This document shows, piece by piece, positions 1 through 8,973 of a DNA stretch of 64,000 nt (its first letter is position 1; every line of letters starts with the position of its first letter). This DNA is from Clostridia bacterium (GTDB taxonomy: Bacteria; Bacillota; Clostridia; UBA1381; UBA9506). The notes under the pieces are model-generated. The model worked only from the letters and a program-made list of their open reading frames with translations, did no database searches and was not told the DNA's origin. The position numbers and the translations under genes are program-made. The DNA is taken from the NCBI GenBank assembly GCA_017399695.1, contig JAFQBK010000016.1, positions 124,001-188,000 of the forward strand, read 5' to 3'.

Positions 1-65
1 AAAAAAGCCCTGGCACTGCTTAAAAATACAATGAATAAATAAATTAAAATAAAGGAGTAATTATT

Positions 66-1076
66 ATGGCTTTTAAAACAGCAATTATCGGTTGCGGACG
101 TACCGCAAATGAACTTCATGGACCAGTTCTTGAAAAACATCCTGAATTCGATGTGAAAATTATTTGTGATGTCAATCAGGAAGCTCTTGACAAGTATTCT
201 GAAAGATTTCCGAATGCAAGAAAGGTCACGGACTATCACACAATTTTAAATAGTGATGAGTTTGATTTTGCAATTATTCTTACTTATAGCTATATGCATA
301 CAGCCATGGCTCTTGACTTCATCCGTGCCGGCAAGAATGTACTCATCACAAAACCGTGGGCTATTACAACCGATGAAGCTGATTCCATTATTAGCGAAGC
401 AGAAAAGAACAATGTGATTGTAATGCCTTTCATTCCTTGTCACGATGTTGCTGATGTTGTTAAACTCAAAGAAGTAATTAAGGAAGGTAAAATTGGTAAA
501 GTTTTCCGTGTTTACCGCGCTCAGATGACATTTGGAAAGAGAAGTGACTGGCAGACCCTGAAAGCTTATGCCGGAGGTTACCTCAATAACTGGGGTCCGC
601 ATATCGTTGAACAGGCGATGTGCCTGGTTGATGAGCCTATCAAGACTGTTTATGCACACAAGAGACAGATTATTAACCCCGGTGATGCAGATGATATGTT
701 CTGCTCGACTCTTACAACAGAAAGCGGTATCATCGTACAGGTTGACCATAATATCATTTCCGATTATCTGCCGAACTGGATTGTTCAGGGCGATAAGGGT
801 ACGATTTATGTTAAGGGTAATGAAATGGAAATCCACGAAATATCTTATCCGCAGGCGGATGATCCGACCGTTTACAGAAGTGTAACCCACACAGAAAAAA
901 CCCACATCACGCTTGAGGGTAAAATCTTTGGCGATCACTATTCTATTTATTCCATGATTGCTGAAACACTAAAGGGCAAGCCGTATATTGTATCTCTTGA
1001 TTACGCAAGACATCTTACGGAAATTATGCAGTCGATTCATAAATCTGCTGATGAGGGTATTTTAGTAAACTTATAA
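66..1076 (+). CDS. Gfo/Idh/MocA family oxidoreductase (first of three)
   Basis: Predicted NAD(P)-dependent oxidoreductase of 336 residues acting on a sugar, cyclitol or similar polyol; the substrate cannot be read from sequence. The N-terminal Rossmann fold has the glycine motif at residues 9-11 (GCG). The family EKP motif appears as TKP at 95-97, keeping the lysine, and a GPH motif lies at 177-179 in the C-terminal substrate domain. AAAGGAG sits just upstream of the ATG. The gene is followed after 14 bases by a second family member, so the two are probably co-transcribed. The promoter would lie before the window. Family is certain, substrate unknown. Confidence 0.9.
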   Translation: MAFKTAIIGCGRTANELHGPVLEKHPEFDVKIICDVNQEALDKYSERFPNARKVTDYHTILNSDEFDFAIILTYSYMHTAMALDFIRAGKNVLITKPWAITTDEADSIISEAEKNNVIVMPFIPCHDVADVVKLKEVIKEGKIGKVFRVYRAQMTFGKRSDWQTLKAYAGGYLNNWGPHIVEQAMCLVDEPIKTVYAHKRQIINPGDADDMFCSTLTTESGIIVQVDHNIISDYLPNWIVQGDKGTIYVKGNEMEIHEISYPQADDPTVYRSVTHTEKTHITLEGKIFGDHYSIYSMIAETLKGKPYIVSLDYARHLTEIMQSIHKSADEGILVNL

Positions 1077-1090
1077 AAGGGGGAGTTTAA

Positions 1091-2302
1091 ATGAGTGAAA
1101 AATTAACAGTTGCCGTTATAGGCTGTGGAAGATTTGCACAATTTTTTGTCCCATTATTTAAGGCACACCCTTATGTTGAAAAGGTTTATGTGTGCGACCT
1201 GATTAGAGAAAAAGCTGAGGAATATAAAGAACGGTTTGATGTAGAGATTATTGATACCTTTGAAGAAGCTTTGGCTAATCCCGAAATCAATTGCATCGGA
1301 AACTTTACACAAAGACATCTGCATGGTGATATCGTTATTCGTGCGCTTAAAGCGGGGAAACATTTGTATAGTGCTGTTCCTATGGCAACCTCTGTTGACG
1401 AATGCCAGGAAATCGTTGAACTAGTAAAACAAACCGGAAAAATCTATATGATGGGTGAGACCTGTTATTACTATCCCTGCGCAATGTATTGTCGTGAGGC
1501 CTACAAAGAAGGGAAGTTTGGCACATTTGTTCACGGCGATAGCCAGTATTTCCACGATATAGATGCAATCGGCTACGGCAAAACGCCAAATGAAGCAGGT
1601 ATGCCGCCGTTGTTTTATCCGACGCATTCTACAGGCATGATCCTTTCAGCGACTGATTCTTATGTAAAGAAAGTAGTTTGCCTGGGCTATAAAGATACGG
1701 TTAATGATGGCAGATTTGGCAAAGGAACAAACGAGTGGGATAACGAATTTTCTAACCAGTATGTGCTCATGGAACTTTCGAATGGAGGTATCGCAAGAGT
1801 GACCGAAGCAAGAAGAATCGGCTATAAAAGCCCAAGCTCCTATATTTCCGGTTTTTATGGTACAGACGGCAGCTATGAGTTTAGTAATGCACAGCATCTT
1901 TTGATTGAAAGAATCTCAGCACGCGGTGACGATGAGGTAATGAAAGTAACCGATGTGAGCGATTATGTTAATTCAAGCGAGATGACCTACAACAAAAATG
2001 ACCCTGAATTTAAAACAAAGGCAGCAAGTCATGAATGGCAATGGGATGTATTTTCTCCTGTTCAACAAAAAGAGATTGATAGACTTCCTAAAGAATACGA
2101 TGGTCTTCCGAATGGACATATGGGAAGCCATAAATTTCTTATTGATGATTTTTGTAAGGCTGTTTACAATCACAAACATCCTATCGTTAATGCATGGAAA
2201 GCAGCAAGATATACCATTCCGGGGCTTGTTGCAATAGAGTCTGCAAAACAGGGCGGAGTACCTATGGATGTTCCTGATTGCGGAGAAGGACCAAAAGACT
2301 AA
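1091..2302 (+). CDS. Gfo/Idh/MocA-like oxidoreductase lacking the EKP lysine
   Basis: Protein of 403 residues with an N-terminal Rossmann fold (GCG at residues 11-13) and a long C-terminal domain typical of the larger family members. At the position of the conserved EKP motif it reads AVP (95-97), so the lysine that normally contacts cofactor and substrate is missing. It may have different chemistry, or be a non-catalytic partner of the gene upstream. A GGGGGAG ribosome site precedes the ATG. It is the last gene before a strong terminator, making a two-gene unit in view. Family assignment is firm; function is open. Confidence 0.85.
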   Translation: MSEKLTVAVIGCGRFAQFFVPLFKAHPYVEKVYVCDLIREKAEEYKERFDVEIIDTFEEALANPEINCIGNFTQRHLHGDIVIRALKAGKHLYSAVPMATSVDECQEIVELVKQTGKIYMMGETCYYYPCAMYCREAYKEGKFGTFVHGDSQYFHDIDAIGYGKTPNEAGMPPLFYPTHSTGMILSATDSYVKKVVCLGYKDTVNDGRFGKGTNEWDNEFSNQYVLMELSNGGIARVTEARRIGYKSPSSYISGFYGTDGSYEFSNAQHLLIERISARGDDEVMKVTDVSDYVNSSEMTYNKNDPEFKTKAASHEWQWDVFSPVQQKEIDRLPKEYDGLPNGHMGSHKFLIDDFCKAVYNHKHPIVNAWKAARYTIPGLVAIESAKQGGVPMDVPDCGEGPKD

Positions 2303-2324
2303 TTTTAAGAATTTGTGCTAAAAC

Positions 2325-2368
2325 AAAAGGGATAAAACTTTGCTTTAATGCGTATTTTATCCCTTTTT
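2325..2368 (+). terminator. Rho-independent terminator after the oxidoreductase pair
   Basis: Perfect 13-base inverted repeat (AAAAGGGATAAAA at 2325-2337, TTTTATCCCTTTT at 2355-2367) running into a T tract. It lies 22 bases after the stop codon. Confidence 0.85.
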
Positions 2369-2405
2369 ATTTTGCAAGGTAATTTTTATCCTAACAGAAA
2401 AAATA

Positions 2406-2448
2406 TTTACATTAAAAAATTTACTTTTTATATTATAAATGTTAAAAT
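2406..2448 (+). promoter_or_regulatory. Two overlapping sigma-A-type promoters for the third oxidoreductase
   Basis: Candidate 1: TTTACA at 2406-2411, 17-base spacer, TATATT at 2429-2434. Candidate 2: TTTACT at 2420-2425, 17-base spacer, TAAAAT at 2443-2448. Either would give a leader of about 90-110 bases. The third oxidoreductase therefore appears to be transcribed separately from the first two. Confidence 0.55.
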
Positions 2449-2544
2449 AACCTTAAGGAAATTTGTTTGGTTGTAAATGTGAAGTGTTTCGTTCGACTTA
2501 ACTCGGGCTTTGTAGAATATTGCTATTATTAAAGGAGAATTAAA

Positions 2545-3528
2545 ATGGAAAAAATTATTAGATGGGGAATTGTCGGTCCCGGCAAAATCGCCAATAAATT
2601 TGCCTTAGCAATGAAAAATGTGAAAGAAGCTGAACTCGTGGCAGTAGTTTCACGAACGATGGAAAAAGGCAAGGCTTTTGCTGATAAACATAATATAAAA
2701 AATGTTTTTACAAGCTATGAAGAAATGGCAAAGTCTGAGCTTATTGATGCAGTTTATATTTCAACCCCGCACCCATTTCACAAACCATGTGCAGAAATTT
2801 TTTTGAAAGCGAAAAAACATGTTTTATGCGAAAAGCCAATCTGTGTTAATGCAAAGCAAGCGAAAGAATTATATAAATTGTCAACAGAAAACGGAGTTTT
2901 TTTAATGGAGGCGATGTGGACAAGATTCTTGCCGGCAATCAAAGAGGCTCAAAAAGTCGTTGACAGTGGCGAAATTGGAGAGCTCAGGGGCGTTGAAGCA
3001 AACCTTTGTTATTCAATTACGTCTGAAGAAGATCCTAAAATTTTCAAAAATGATATGGCGGGCGGCTCTCTTTTAGATGTAGGTGTTTATGGACTTAATT
3101 TTTCTGCAATCTTTTTGGGAGATAATCCTGAAAGTGTTATTGCAACTTCAGATATTAATAATGGTGTGGATTACCATACAAATGTTTTGATAAAATATCC
3201 TAATGGTACCATTGCCTCGGTTTCGTCAGCGACAACTGTGATTAAGCCAGGAACCGGTTATATATATGGCACCAGAGGATATATTTCTTTGCCGTGTTTT
3301 TGTGGTGCACAGAAATTGATTGTTGTTAATTGCAATGATGAGGAGAGGGATATATCAAAACCGAGTATTGGTGACGGCTTTGAAGAAGAAATTATTGAGG
3401 CTTGTTCCTGCATTCTCTCAGGTAAAACAGAAAGTGATGTTATGCCAATGAACGAAAGTATAAGAATTCTAGAGCAGATGGATTATATCAGAAATCAGAT
3501 CGGGTTAAAATTTCCGTTTGATGAGTAA
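2545..3528 (+). CDS. Gfo/Idh/MocA family oxidoreductase, dihydrodiol-dehydrogenase-like
   Basis: NAD(P)-dependent oxidoreductase of 327 residues. It has the N-terminal glycine motif GPG (residues 11-13), a canonical EKP motif at 96-98, and a GGSLLDVGVYG stretch in the C-terminal domain, as in the dihydrodiol dehydrogenase/glucose-fructose oxidoreductase branch. An AAAGGAG site lies 7 bases before the ATG. It sits 242 bases after the paired oxidoreductases, behind its own promoter and a terminator. The true substrate is unknown; the trivial name reflects similarity only. Confidence 0.88.
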   Translation: MEKIIRWGIVGPGKIANKFALAMKNVKEAELVAVVSRTMEKGKAFADKHNIKNVFTSYEEMAKSELIDAVYISTPHPFHKPCAEIFLKAKKHVLCEKPICVNAKQAKELYKLSTENGVFLMEAMWTRFLPAIKEAQKVVDSGEIGELRGVEANLCYSITSEEDPKIFKNDMAGGSLLDVGVYGLNFSAIFLGDNPESVIATSDINNGVDYHTNVLIKYPNGTIASVSSATTVIKPGTGYIYGTRGYISLPCFCGAQKLIVVNCNDEERDISKPSIGDGFEEEIIEACSCILSGKTESDVMPMNESIRILEQMDYIRNQIGLKFPFDE

Positions 3529-3596
3529 TCTTTTTATCCCGACTTGATGCGAATCATAAATACGCATCTTCAACAAACGGAAGGGAAGTGCTTTCG

Positions 3597-3842
3597 ATGA
3601 AAAGAAACATCAGCAAAGTAATTTTTTATATTCTATATATCGCAGCTGTAATTTTCCTGATATTATTTGCGGTGCTTTGTATTTTAACTTACAACAAGCA
3701 CCAAGAGTTATTATCCATTCCGTATATTTTAGTAGCGCCATACACAGACATATTAAAAAGCCTTTGTGTTTATTTGCTGATTCCGTCGATGATATTTGGT
3801 ATCGCAGGATTTATATTGCAGAAGCTTAGTAAAAAAGAATAG
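3597..3842 (+). CDS. Small two-helix membrane protein of unknown function
   Basis: A protein of 81 residues beginning with Lys-Arg and carrying two hydrophobic segments (about residues 8-29 and 50-73), separated by a short polar loop. No family is recognised. The ATG at 3597 is preferred over an in-frame GTG at 3588 because the AAGGGAA ribosome site lies right against the GTG but 10 bases before the ATG. A short inverted repeat (GATGCG at 3546-3551, CGCATC at 3563-3568) separates it from the oxidoreductase. It may be read through from upstream; nothing indicates a role. Confidence 0.6.
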   Translation: MKRNISKVIFYILYIAAVIFLILFAVLCILTYNKHQELLSIPYILVAPYTDILKSLCVYLLIPSMIFGIAGFILQKLSKKE

Positions 3843-3894
3843 GTGGTTTGGTTGCCGTAGATTACATATTTTACAGATTTTTAGCAGGGAAGGC

Positions 3895-3923
3895 TTGACA
3901 GAAAGAGTTTTCTCTGCTATAAT
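3895..3923 (+). promoter_or_regulatory. Consensus sigma-A promoter of the tyrosine recombinase gene
   Basis: TTGACA at 3895-3900, a 17-base spacer and TATAAT at 3918-3923, both hexamers perfect. Transcription would begin around 3930, directly at the 14-base inverted repeat that follows. Confidence 0.9.
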
Positions 3924-3934
3924 TTTAATATATT

Positions 3935-3966
3935 CAATTATACAAAATAAGAATTTTGTATAATTG
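3935..3966 (+). promoter_or_regulatory. Perfect 14-base inverted repeat in the recombinase leader
   Basis: CAATTATACAAAAT (3935-3948) and its exact complement ATTTTGTATAATTG (3953-3966) flank the four bases AAGA. It lies between the predicted transcription start and the GGGGAGG ribosome site, ending 15 bases before the ATG. It could be an operator, a Xer-like recombinase binding site, or an mRNA hairpin. There is no T tract, so it is not a simple terminator. Confidence 0.7.
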
Positions 3967-3980
3967 AGGGGAGGATTTTT

Positions 3981-4982
3981 ATGCCGGATTTACGTGAATT
4001 ATATGCTGAAGCTCCTGATTTTGTGCGGGACTTCATCACTTACACTGAAGCTATCAAGGGAAAATCTAAAAATACGACCAAGGAATACTTTTTTGATATC
4101 CGTTCCTTTTTACGTTTTATGAAAGTTCACCGTGGCTTAGCTACATATGATGAATTAGAAAATTTATCTATCAATGATTTATCGATCGATTTTATTCGTG
4201 AAATCACATTACACGATCTCTATGAGTATCTGGCGTACACTTCACGCGAACGTATGAACAACGCAAATTCCCGTGCGCGAAAAGTTGCATCCATTCGTTC
4301 TTTTTTTAAGTATTTGAGCACCAAAGCTAAACTTTTAGAATCAAATCCAGCATCTGAACTTGATTCACCGAAAATTCCAAAATCCTTGCCGAAATATCTA
4401 TCATTAAATGAAAGCAAACAATTATTGGAAAACATCGATGGCGCAAATAAAATCAGGGATTATGCGATTATTACCCTGTTTTTGAACTGTGGAATGCGTC
4501 TTTCAGAGCTTGCCGGCATTAATTTGCGGGATGTAAAGGGAGACACCTTAACAGTAGTTGGTAAAGGTAATAAGGAACGTACAATTTATTTGAACCAAGC
4601 ATGTTTAGATGCAATCGATGATTATGTGAAAAATGCGCGTCCGCGCGAAGGAATTAAGGCTCCGGACCAGCATGCGCTGTTTATCAGCCGGAATTTACGG
4701 CGCATCAGCGTAAAAACGATACAGCATATAGTAAAAATGCACTTAAAAGCCGCTGGTCTTGATGAAACAAAGTATTCAGTACATAAATTGCGTCATACCG
4801 CTGCAACCTTAATGTATAAACACGGTCACGTTGATGTGCGTATTTTGCAGGAAATTTTAGGACATACAAACCTTTCTACGACGCAGATTTACACACATTT
4901 AGATGATGAACAGCTTAGAAATGCCGCAAAAAGTAACCCTTTGGCAAATATGGAGCTTTCAAAAGATAATGATAATGAATAA
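3981..4982 (+). CDS. xerC: Tyrosine recombinase of the XerC/XerD type
   Basis: Site-specific recombinase of 333 residues, close to the XerC/XerD norm of about 300 with a slightly extended N-terminus. The SAM-like DNA-binding domain occupies about residues 10-115 and the catalytic domain about 138-320. All catalytic residues are present: Arg173 (GMRLSEL), a Lys near 198 (GKGNKER), His268 and Arg271 (HKLRH), His295 (LGHTNLST) and Tyr304. Cytoplasmic; the expected role is chromosome dimer resolution at a dif site, although a local inversion function cannot be excluded. It is transcribed alone from a consensus promoter and converges on gapA. XerC versus XerD is not resolved. Confidence 0.88.
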   Translation: MPDLRELYAEAPDFVRDFITYTEAIKGKSKNTTKEYFFDIRSFLRFMKVHRGLATYDELENLSINDLSIDFIREITLHDLYEYLAYTSRERMNNANSRARKVASIRSFFKYLSTKAKLLESNPASELDSPKIPKSLPKYLSLNESKQLLENIDGANKIRDYAIITLFLNCGMRLSELAGINLRDVKGDTLTVVGKGNKERTIYLNQACLDAIDDYVKNARPREGIKAPDQHALFISRNLRRISVKTIQHIVKMHLKAAGLDETKYSVHKLRHTAATLMYKHGHVDVRILQEILGHTNLSTTQIYTHLDDEQLRNAAKSNPLANMELSKDNDNE

Positions 4983-5012
4983 ACTAGCTTATGCTTCCCT
5001 ATTTTCACAAAA

Positions 5013-5042
5013 AAGAAGCCGAAACTTTCGTTTCGGCTTCTT
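5013..5042. terminator. Bidirectional terminator between the recombinase and gapA
   Basis: Perfect 13-base stem: AAGAAGCCGAAAC (5013-5025), loop TTTC, GTTTCGGCTTCTT (5030-5042). A-rich and T-rich flanks allow it to serve both convergent genes. Confidence 0.85.
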
Positions 5043-5056
5043 ATAATTTACATCAA

Positions 5057-6073
5057 TTATTTGCTCAGTTCAGCAAAGTATTTGATTGTTCTAACCATCT
5101 GGCTGGTGTAGGAATTCTCGTTATCGTACCAAGAAACAACCTGTACCTGAGAATAGCCGTTACCCATATTAGTTACCATGGTCTGAGTTGCATCAAAGAT
5201 GGAACCAAACCTGCTTCCAACGATATCAGAAGAAACGATTTCGTCTTCATTGTATGCAAAAGACTCGTTTGCAGCAGCTTTCATAGCAGCGTTGATACCT
5301 TCAACGGTAGCGTCGCCCTTAACAACTGCAACCAAAATAGTGGTAGAACCGGTCGGGGTCGGCACGCGCTGTGCAGAACCAATCAGCTTGCCGTTCAGTT
5401 CCGGAATAACCAGACCGATTGCTTTTGCAGCACCGGTGGAGTTCGGGACAATGTTAACAGCGCCAGCTCTGGATCTTCTTAAGTCGCCTTTTCTCTGCGG
5501 ACCGTCAAGAATCATCTGGTCGCCGGTGTATGCATGAATGGTGGACATAATACCGCTTTCAATCGGCATATAGTCGTTGAGTGCTTTAGCCATCGGAGCC
5601 AAGCAGTTGGTTGTGCAGGAAGCTGCGGAGATAACCGTATCATCTTTGGTTAAGATGTTGTGGTTAACATTGTATACAACCGTCGGGAGATCGTTACCTG
5701 CCGGAGCAGAAATAACAACTTTCTTAGCGCCTGCGGTGATGTGTGCAGAAGCCTTTTCTTTCGAGGTGTAGAAACCGGTGCACTCTAATACAACGTCTAC
5801 ATCCAAAGCGCCCCACGGAAGATTTACAGCGTCTTTTTCTGCATAAATTTTGATGGTTTTCCCGTCAACGGTGATAGAATCTTCGCCAGCGGATACGGTA
5901 TCAGCCAGAGCGTATTTGCCCTGTGCGGAATCGTATTTTAAAAGATGAGCCAGCATTTTCGGGCTGGTTAAGTCGTTGATTGCAACAACCTCATAACCCT
6001 CTGCGCCGAACATCTGTCTGAAAGCCAGACGACCGATACGGCCAAAACCATTAATAGCTACTTTTACTGCCAT
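5057..6073 (-). CDS. gapA: Glyceraldehyde-3-phosphate dehydrogenase, type I
   Basis: Glycolytic NAD-dependent GAPDH of 338 residues, cytoplasmic homotetramer, converting glyceraldehyde 3-phosphate to 1,3-bisphosphoglycerate. The N-terminal NAD motif INGFGRIGR and the catalytic SCTTNCLAP segment with Cys153 are intact, and length is standard. It is transcribed alone, without pgk or tpiA beside it, from its own promoter, with an AGGAGG ribosome site. Full conservation of active-site motifs argues for the main glycolytic enzyme. Confidence 0.97.
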   Translation of the reverse strand: MAVKVAINGFGRIGRLAFRQMFGAEGYEVVAINDLTSPKMLAHLLKYDSAQGKYALADTVSAGEDSITVDGKTIKIYAEKDAVNLPWGALDVDVVLECTGFYTSKEKASAHITAGAKKVVISAPAGNDLPTVVYNVNHNILTKDDTVISAASCTTNCLAPMAKALNDYMPIESGIMSTIHAYTGDQMILDGPQRKGDLRRSRAGAVNIVPNSTGAAKAIGLVIPELNGKLIGSAQRVPTPTGSTTILVAVVKGDATVEGINAAMKAAANESFAYNEDEIVSSDIVGSRFGSIFDATQTMVTNMGNGYSQVQVVSWYDNENSYTSQMVRTIKYFAELSK

Positions 6074-6118
6074 GAAAAAAACCTCCTAAAAATATTTGTT
6101 ACCTTTTTGACAATATAT

Positions 6119-6147
6119 ATTTTACAACATAACGGTAAAATATTCAA
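6119..6147 (-). promoter_or_regulatory. gapA promoter
   Basis: Read on the minus strand: TTGAAT (plus positions 6142-6147), a 17-base spacer, TAAAAT (6119-6124). It lies about 45 bases before the gapA ATG. Confidence 0.7.
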
Positions 6148-6214
6148 GTAAAATTTTAAAAATAATAAAACTTTCTATCAGTTTTGTCATTTTAGACAGA
6201 AATTATCCGAAGAC

Positions 6215-6799
6215 TCAGCTTTCTCGTGTATAATTTTCTAAAATATGGATGGAACGAATGACCGGTTTTTCGATTAAAATTTCTCCATTAACGGGCATTT
6301 CTACAATTTTATCGACTAACTCTATCCCCTCTACTACCCTGCCGAATGCGGCATACTGACCATCAAGTGAGGGGGTTTTGGCGTGCATAATAAAGAACTG
6401 ACCACTGCCTGAATCATACTCATTGGTACGCGCCATAGAAACGATGCCTCTGGTATGCTTCAGGTTGTTTTCAACGCCGTTCGCCGCAAATTCACCTTTG
6501 ACTGTTCTTGCGCTCCCGCCAACTCCATTACCATCGGCAGAACCGCCTTGAATCATGAAGCCTTTAACCGCACGATGAAATACTTTACCGTCATAATATC
6601 CTTCAGAAACGTTTTCTAAGAAATGATTTACGGTCAGTGGAGCTTTATCGGGAAATAATTCGATAATCATCGTATCTCCGCTTTCCATCGTAAGCTCTAC
6701 ATACTTTACACCCTCAAATTTATTATCTTTGCCGGTGCAAGCAACAAAAGACAGTACCACCAACATAAGACTAAGTACCAAACAAACAATTTTACGCAT
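6215..6799 (-). CDS. Cyclophilin-type peptidyl-prolyl isomerase, probable lipoprotein
   Basis: Peptidyl-prolyl cis-trans isomerase of 194 residues. A basic start and hydrophobic segment (2-20) end in FVAC with Cys21, a plausible though not ideal lipobox (Phe at -3), followed by a polar stretch, so it is probably anchored on the outer face of the membrane. The cyclophilin core shows HRAVKGFMIQGG and GSGQFFIMH. It is the last gene of the run walR-walK-yycH-yycI-obgE-ispE, 26 bases after ispE. In Bacillus the comparable operon ends with the HtrA-type extracytoplasmic protease; here an extracytoplasmic foldase takes that end position, which is suggestive only. Confidence 0.85.
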   Translation of the reverse strand: MRKIVCLVLSLMLVVLSFVACTGKDNKFEGVKYVELTMESGDTMIIELFPDKAPLTVNHFLENVSEGYYDGKVFHRAVKGFMIQGGSADGNGVGGSARTVKGEFAANGVENNLKHTRGIVSMARTNEYDSGSGQFFIMHAKTPSLDGQYAAFGRVVEGIELVDKIVEMPVNGEILIEKPVIRSIHILENYTRES

Positions 6800-6825
6800 T
6801 ATTGTTTACTCCTTTAATTAAAAAT

Positions 6826-7680
6826 TTAATCTCCGTAATACGGATATGCCTCTTTGACAATAAAATTATCAAAGAGCTTATCAGCTCCCGATAAATTGCA
6901 TTCGATGTCAAAGATGCCAAAACAAGTAGCTCCGCTTCCGCTCATCATCGCATGAATTGCACCAAATTCCTTTAATTTCTGAATAATTTCTGTTATCTGA
7001 TGGCATTGAGCCGCAGCAACGGGCTGCATTATATTTTCCATTCGTGCACTCGCTTCTATTAAATTTCCACGGGAAAGTGCAGAAATAATAGCCTTATTAT
7101 CGACTGGCCGGCGGTCGGTATAGGAATCTATTTTCTCATAAATTTCTTTCGTCGAAATCTCTACACCCGGATTTACAATAAGTATTTTGCACTCAGGCAG
7201 TCCACAAATCGTTGTTAACTTTTCTCCGATTCCCTCAGCATGGGCCGGCAGTCCAAAGATACAGTACGGCACATCAGCACCTAAACGCAAACCGAGAGAC
7301 ATCAGTTCTTCTTTTGACAGCTTTAATTCTAGCGCCTCATTTAACAACATTAAAACTGCAGCCGCATCGGTACTTCCACCTGCTAAACCGCCTGCAATAG
7401 GTATATTTTTCTCAATATGAATCTTGACTCCTTGCTTTATATGAAACTCATCTAGCAATAGTTTTGCGGCGCGATATGCGATATTTCTTTCGTCCGTTGG
7501 TATTTTATCGCTATTGCTCGTTAAAATAATGTCTTTTTCATCCGTCAGGCTTAAGCTAACAGTATCTGCTAAAGTAATCTGATGCATCAGCATCGAAACT
7601 TCATGATATCCGTCCGCTCTTTTCGAAAGAACGTCTAATGATAAATTGATTTTTGCATACGCTTTTTTTGTGTAGTCCAT
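6826..7680 (-). CDS. ispE: 4-diphosphocytidyl-2-C-methyl-D-erythritol kinase
   Basis: GHMP-family kinase of 284 residues that phosphorylates CDP-methylerythritol in the MEP (non-mevalonate) isoprenoid pathway. The ATP-binding glycine-rich motif PIAGGLAGGSTDAAA spans about 94-108, with Lys10 and an Asp near 105 in the expected catalytic positions. Cytoplasmic. It lies 5 bases after obgE, so the two are translationally close. With the prenyl synthase at 57 kb, it indicates isoprenoid synthesis by the MEP route for undecaprenyl carrier and quinone-type lipids. Confidence 0.95.
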   Translation of the reverse strand: MDYTKKAYAKINLSLDVLSKRADGYHEVSMLMHQITLADTVSLSLTDEKDIILTSNSDKIPTDERNIAYRAAKLLLDEFHIKQGVKIHIEKNIPIAGGLAGGSTDAAAVLMLLNEALELKLSKEELMSLGLRLGADVPYCIFGLPAHAEGIGEKLTTICGLPECKILIVNPGVEISTKEIYEKIDSYTDRRPVDNKAIISALSRGNLIEASARMENIMQPVAAAQCHQITEIIQKLKEFGAIHAMMSGSGATCFGIFDIECNLSGADKLFDNFIVKEAYPYYGD

Positions 7681-7685
7681 GGAAC

Positions 7686-8957
7686 TTACCTCACAAATTC
7701 AAATTCAATTTCATACATTCTGACGGTATCTCCTTCTTCAATTCCCTTCTCTTCTAATGCGTTAATCACGCCAAGGTTACGCAGGGAACGTTGGAAGAAC
7801 TGCAGGGATTCATAATCTTCAAAGTTTGTGCTTTTCACGATTTTTTCGATTCTTGTACCGGTGACATCATATACATTATCAATAACTTCAATCAGAAAAT
7901 CTTCATCATTGACCGGCGTTTCATCCATAAAGTCTTCTTCAACTTCAAATTCCTGCACCGGAAGCTCTTTTAACAAACTGCTTACATATAGCATTAGCTC
8001 TCGAGTACCTTGTTTGGTTGCCGCAGATATTTCAAACAATTTTAACCCACGATTTTTGATTTCTTCGACGAAACTTTGATATAATTCTTCGTTCGTGATG
8101 ATGTCTGTTTTATTAGCCACCACAATTTGCGGTCTAGTTGCTAAATCGCTATTAAATTTTTCCATTTCTTCGCAAATGATATCAAAATCAGAAATCGGGT
8201 CTCTGCCCTCGATTCCGGAAACATCTACAACGTGCAAAAGCAAGCGTGTGCGCTCAACATGGCGCAGAAATTCGTGACCTAAACCAACACCTTCGTTTGC
8301 TCCCTCAATAATACCAGGGATATCTGCCAAAACAAAACTACCGCCCTCGCCTAACTCAACAACACCAAGGTTGGGCTCTAAAGTTGTAAAATGATAGTTT
8401 GCAATTTTGGGACGTGCGCCACTGACAGAGGCTAAAATAGTAGACTTTCCCACATTTGGAAAGCCGATGAGGCCAACATCAGCAAGTAGTTTCAGTTCTA
8501 ATGTAATTGTTCTTTCAATGCCGCGCTGACCAGGCTTTGCAAACTTCGGCACCTGTCTTGTAGGGGTTGCAAAATGCACATTCCCCCAACCACCATTGCC
8601 TCCTTTTGCTGCAACGAAAGTATCCCCGTCATGCTTTAAGTCGGCTATGATTTTTCCGGTGTCGGTATCGCGAACAAGGGTACCTGCGGGTACTTTAATA
8701 TACATATGTTCGCCGTCTTTACCAAAGCATTTTTTTGCGCGTCCGTCTTCGCCGTTACCTGCTTTATATTGTTTGCGGTAACGAAAGTCCATCAGCGTAG
8801 AAAGCTGTGCATCGGCAACAAAAATAACATCTCCGCCGCGTCCTCCGTCGCCACCATCCGGACCGCCGGCAGCAACATATTTCTCACGGTGAAACGATAC
8901 CAAACCATTTCCGCCGTTTCCCGATTTAATTTTAATTTCTGCAACATCGACAAACAT
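7686..8957 (-). CDS. obgE: GTPase ObgE/CgtA
   Basis: Ribosome-associated GTPase of 423 residues involved in 50S maturation and stress control. Three domains are visible: the glycine-rich Obg fold (about 1-158, starting MFVDVAEIKIKSGNGG), the G domain with GFPNVGKST, and the OCT domain at the C-terminus found in Firmicute forms. An in-frame ATG 28 codons upstream exists, but the start at 8957 is preferred because a GAAGGGAG ribosome site lies just before it and the product then begins exactly at the family N-terminus. The gene follows yycI by 16 bases. Confidence 0.95.
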   Translation of the reverse strand: MFVDVAEIKIKSGNGGNGLVSFHREKYVAAGGPDGGDGGRGGDVIFVADAQLSTLMDFRYRKQYKAGNGEDGRAKKCFGKDGEHMYIKVPAGTLVRDTDTGKIIADLKHDGDTFVAAKGGNGGWGNVHFATPTRQVPKFAKPGQRGIERTITLELKLLADVGLIGFPNVGKSTILASVSGARPKIANYHFTTLEPNLGVVELGEGGSFVLADIPGIIEGANEGVGLGHEFLRHVERTRLLLHVVDVSGIEGRDPISDFDIICEEMEKFNSDLATRPQIVVANKTDIITNEELYQSFVEEIKNRGLKLFEISAATKQGTRELMLYVSSLLKELPVQEFEVEEDFMDETPVNDEDFLIEVIDNVYDVTGTRIEKIVKSTNFEDYESLQFFQRSLRNLGVINALEEKGIEEGDTVRMYEIEFEFVR

Positions 8958-8973
8958 GTCGTATTTCTCCCTT

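Noticed and set aside
246..938. Long open frame on the minus strand opposite the first oxidoreductase
   Set aside because: It lies wholly antisense to a clear gene, has no ribosome site and no domain-like pattern.
4991..5482. 163-codon open frame running from the recombinase end across gapA
   Set aside because: It crosses a bidirectional terminator and is antisense to the conserved gapA.
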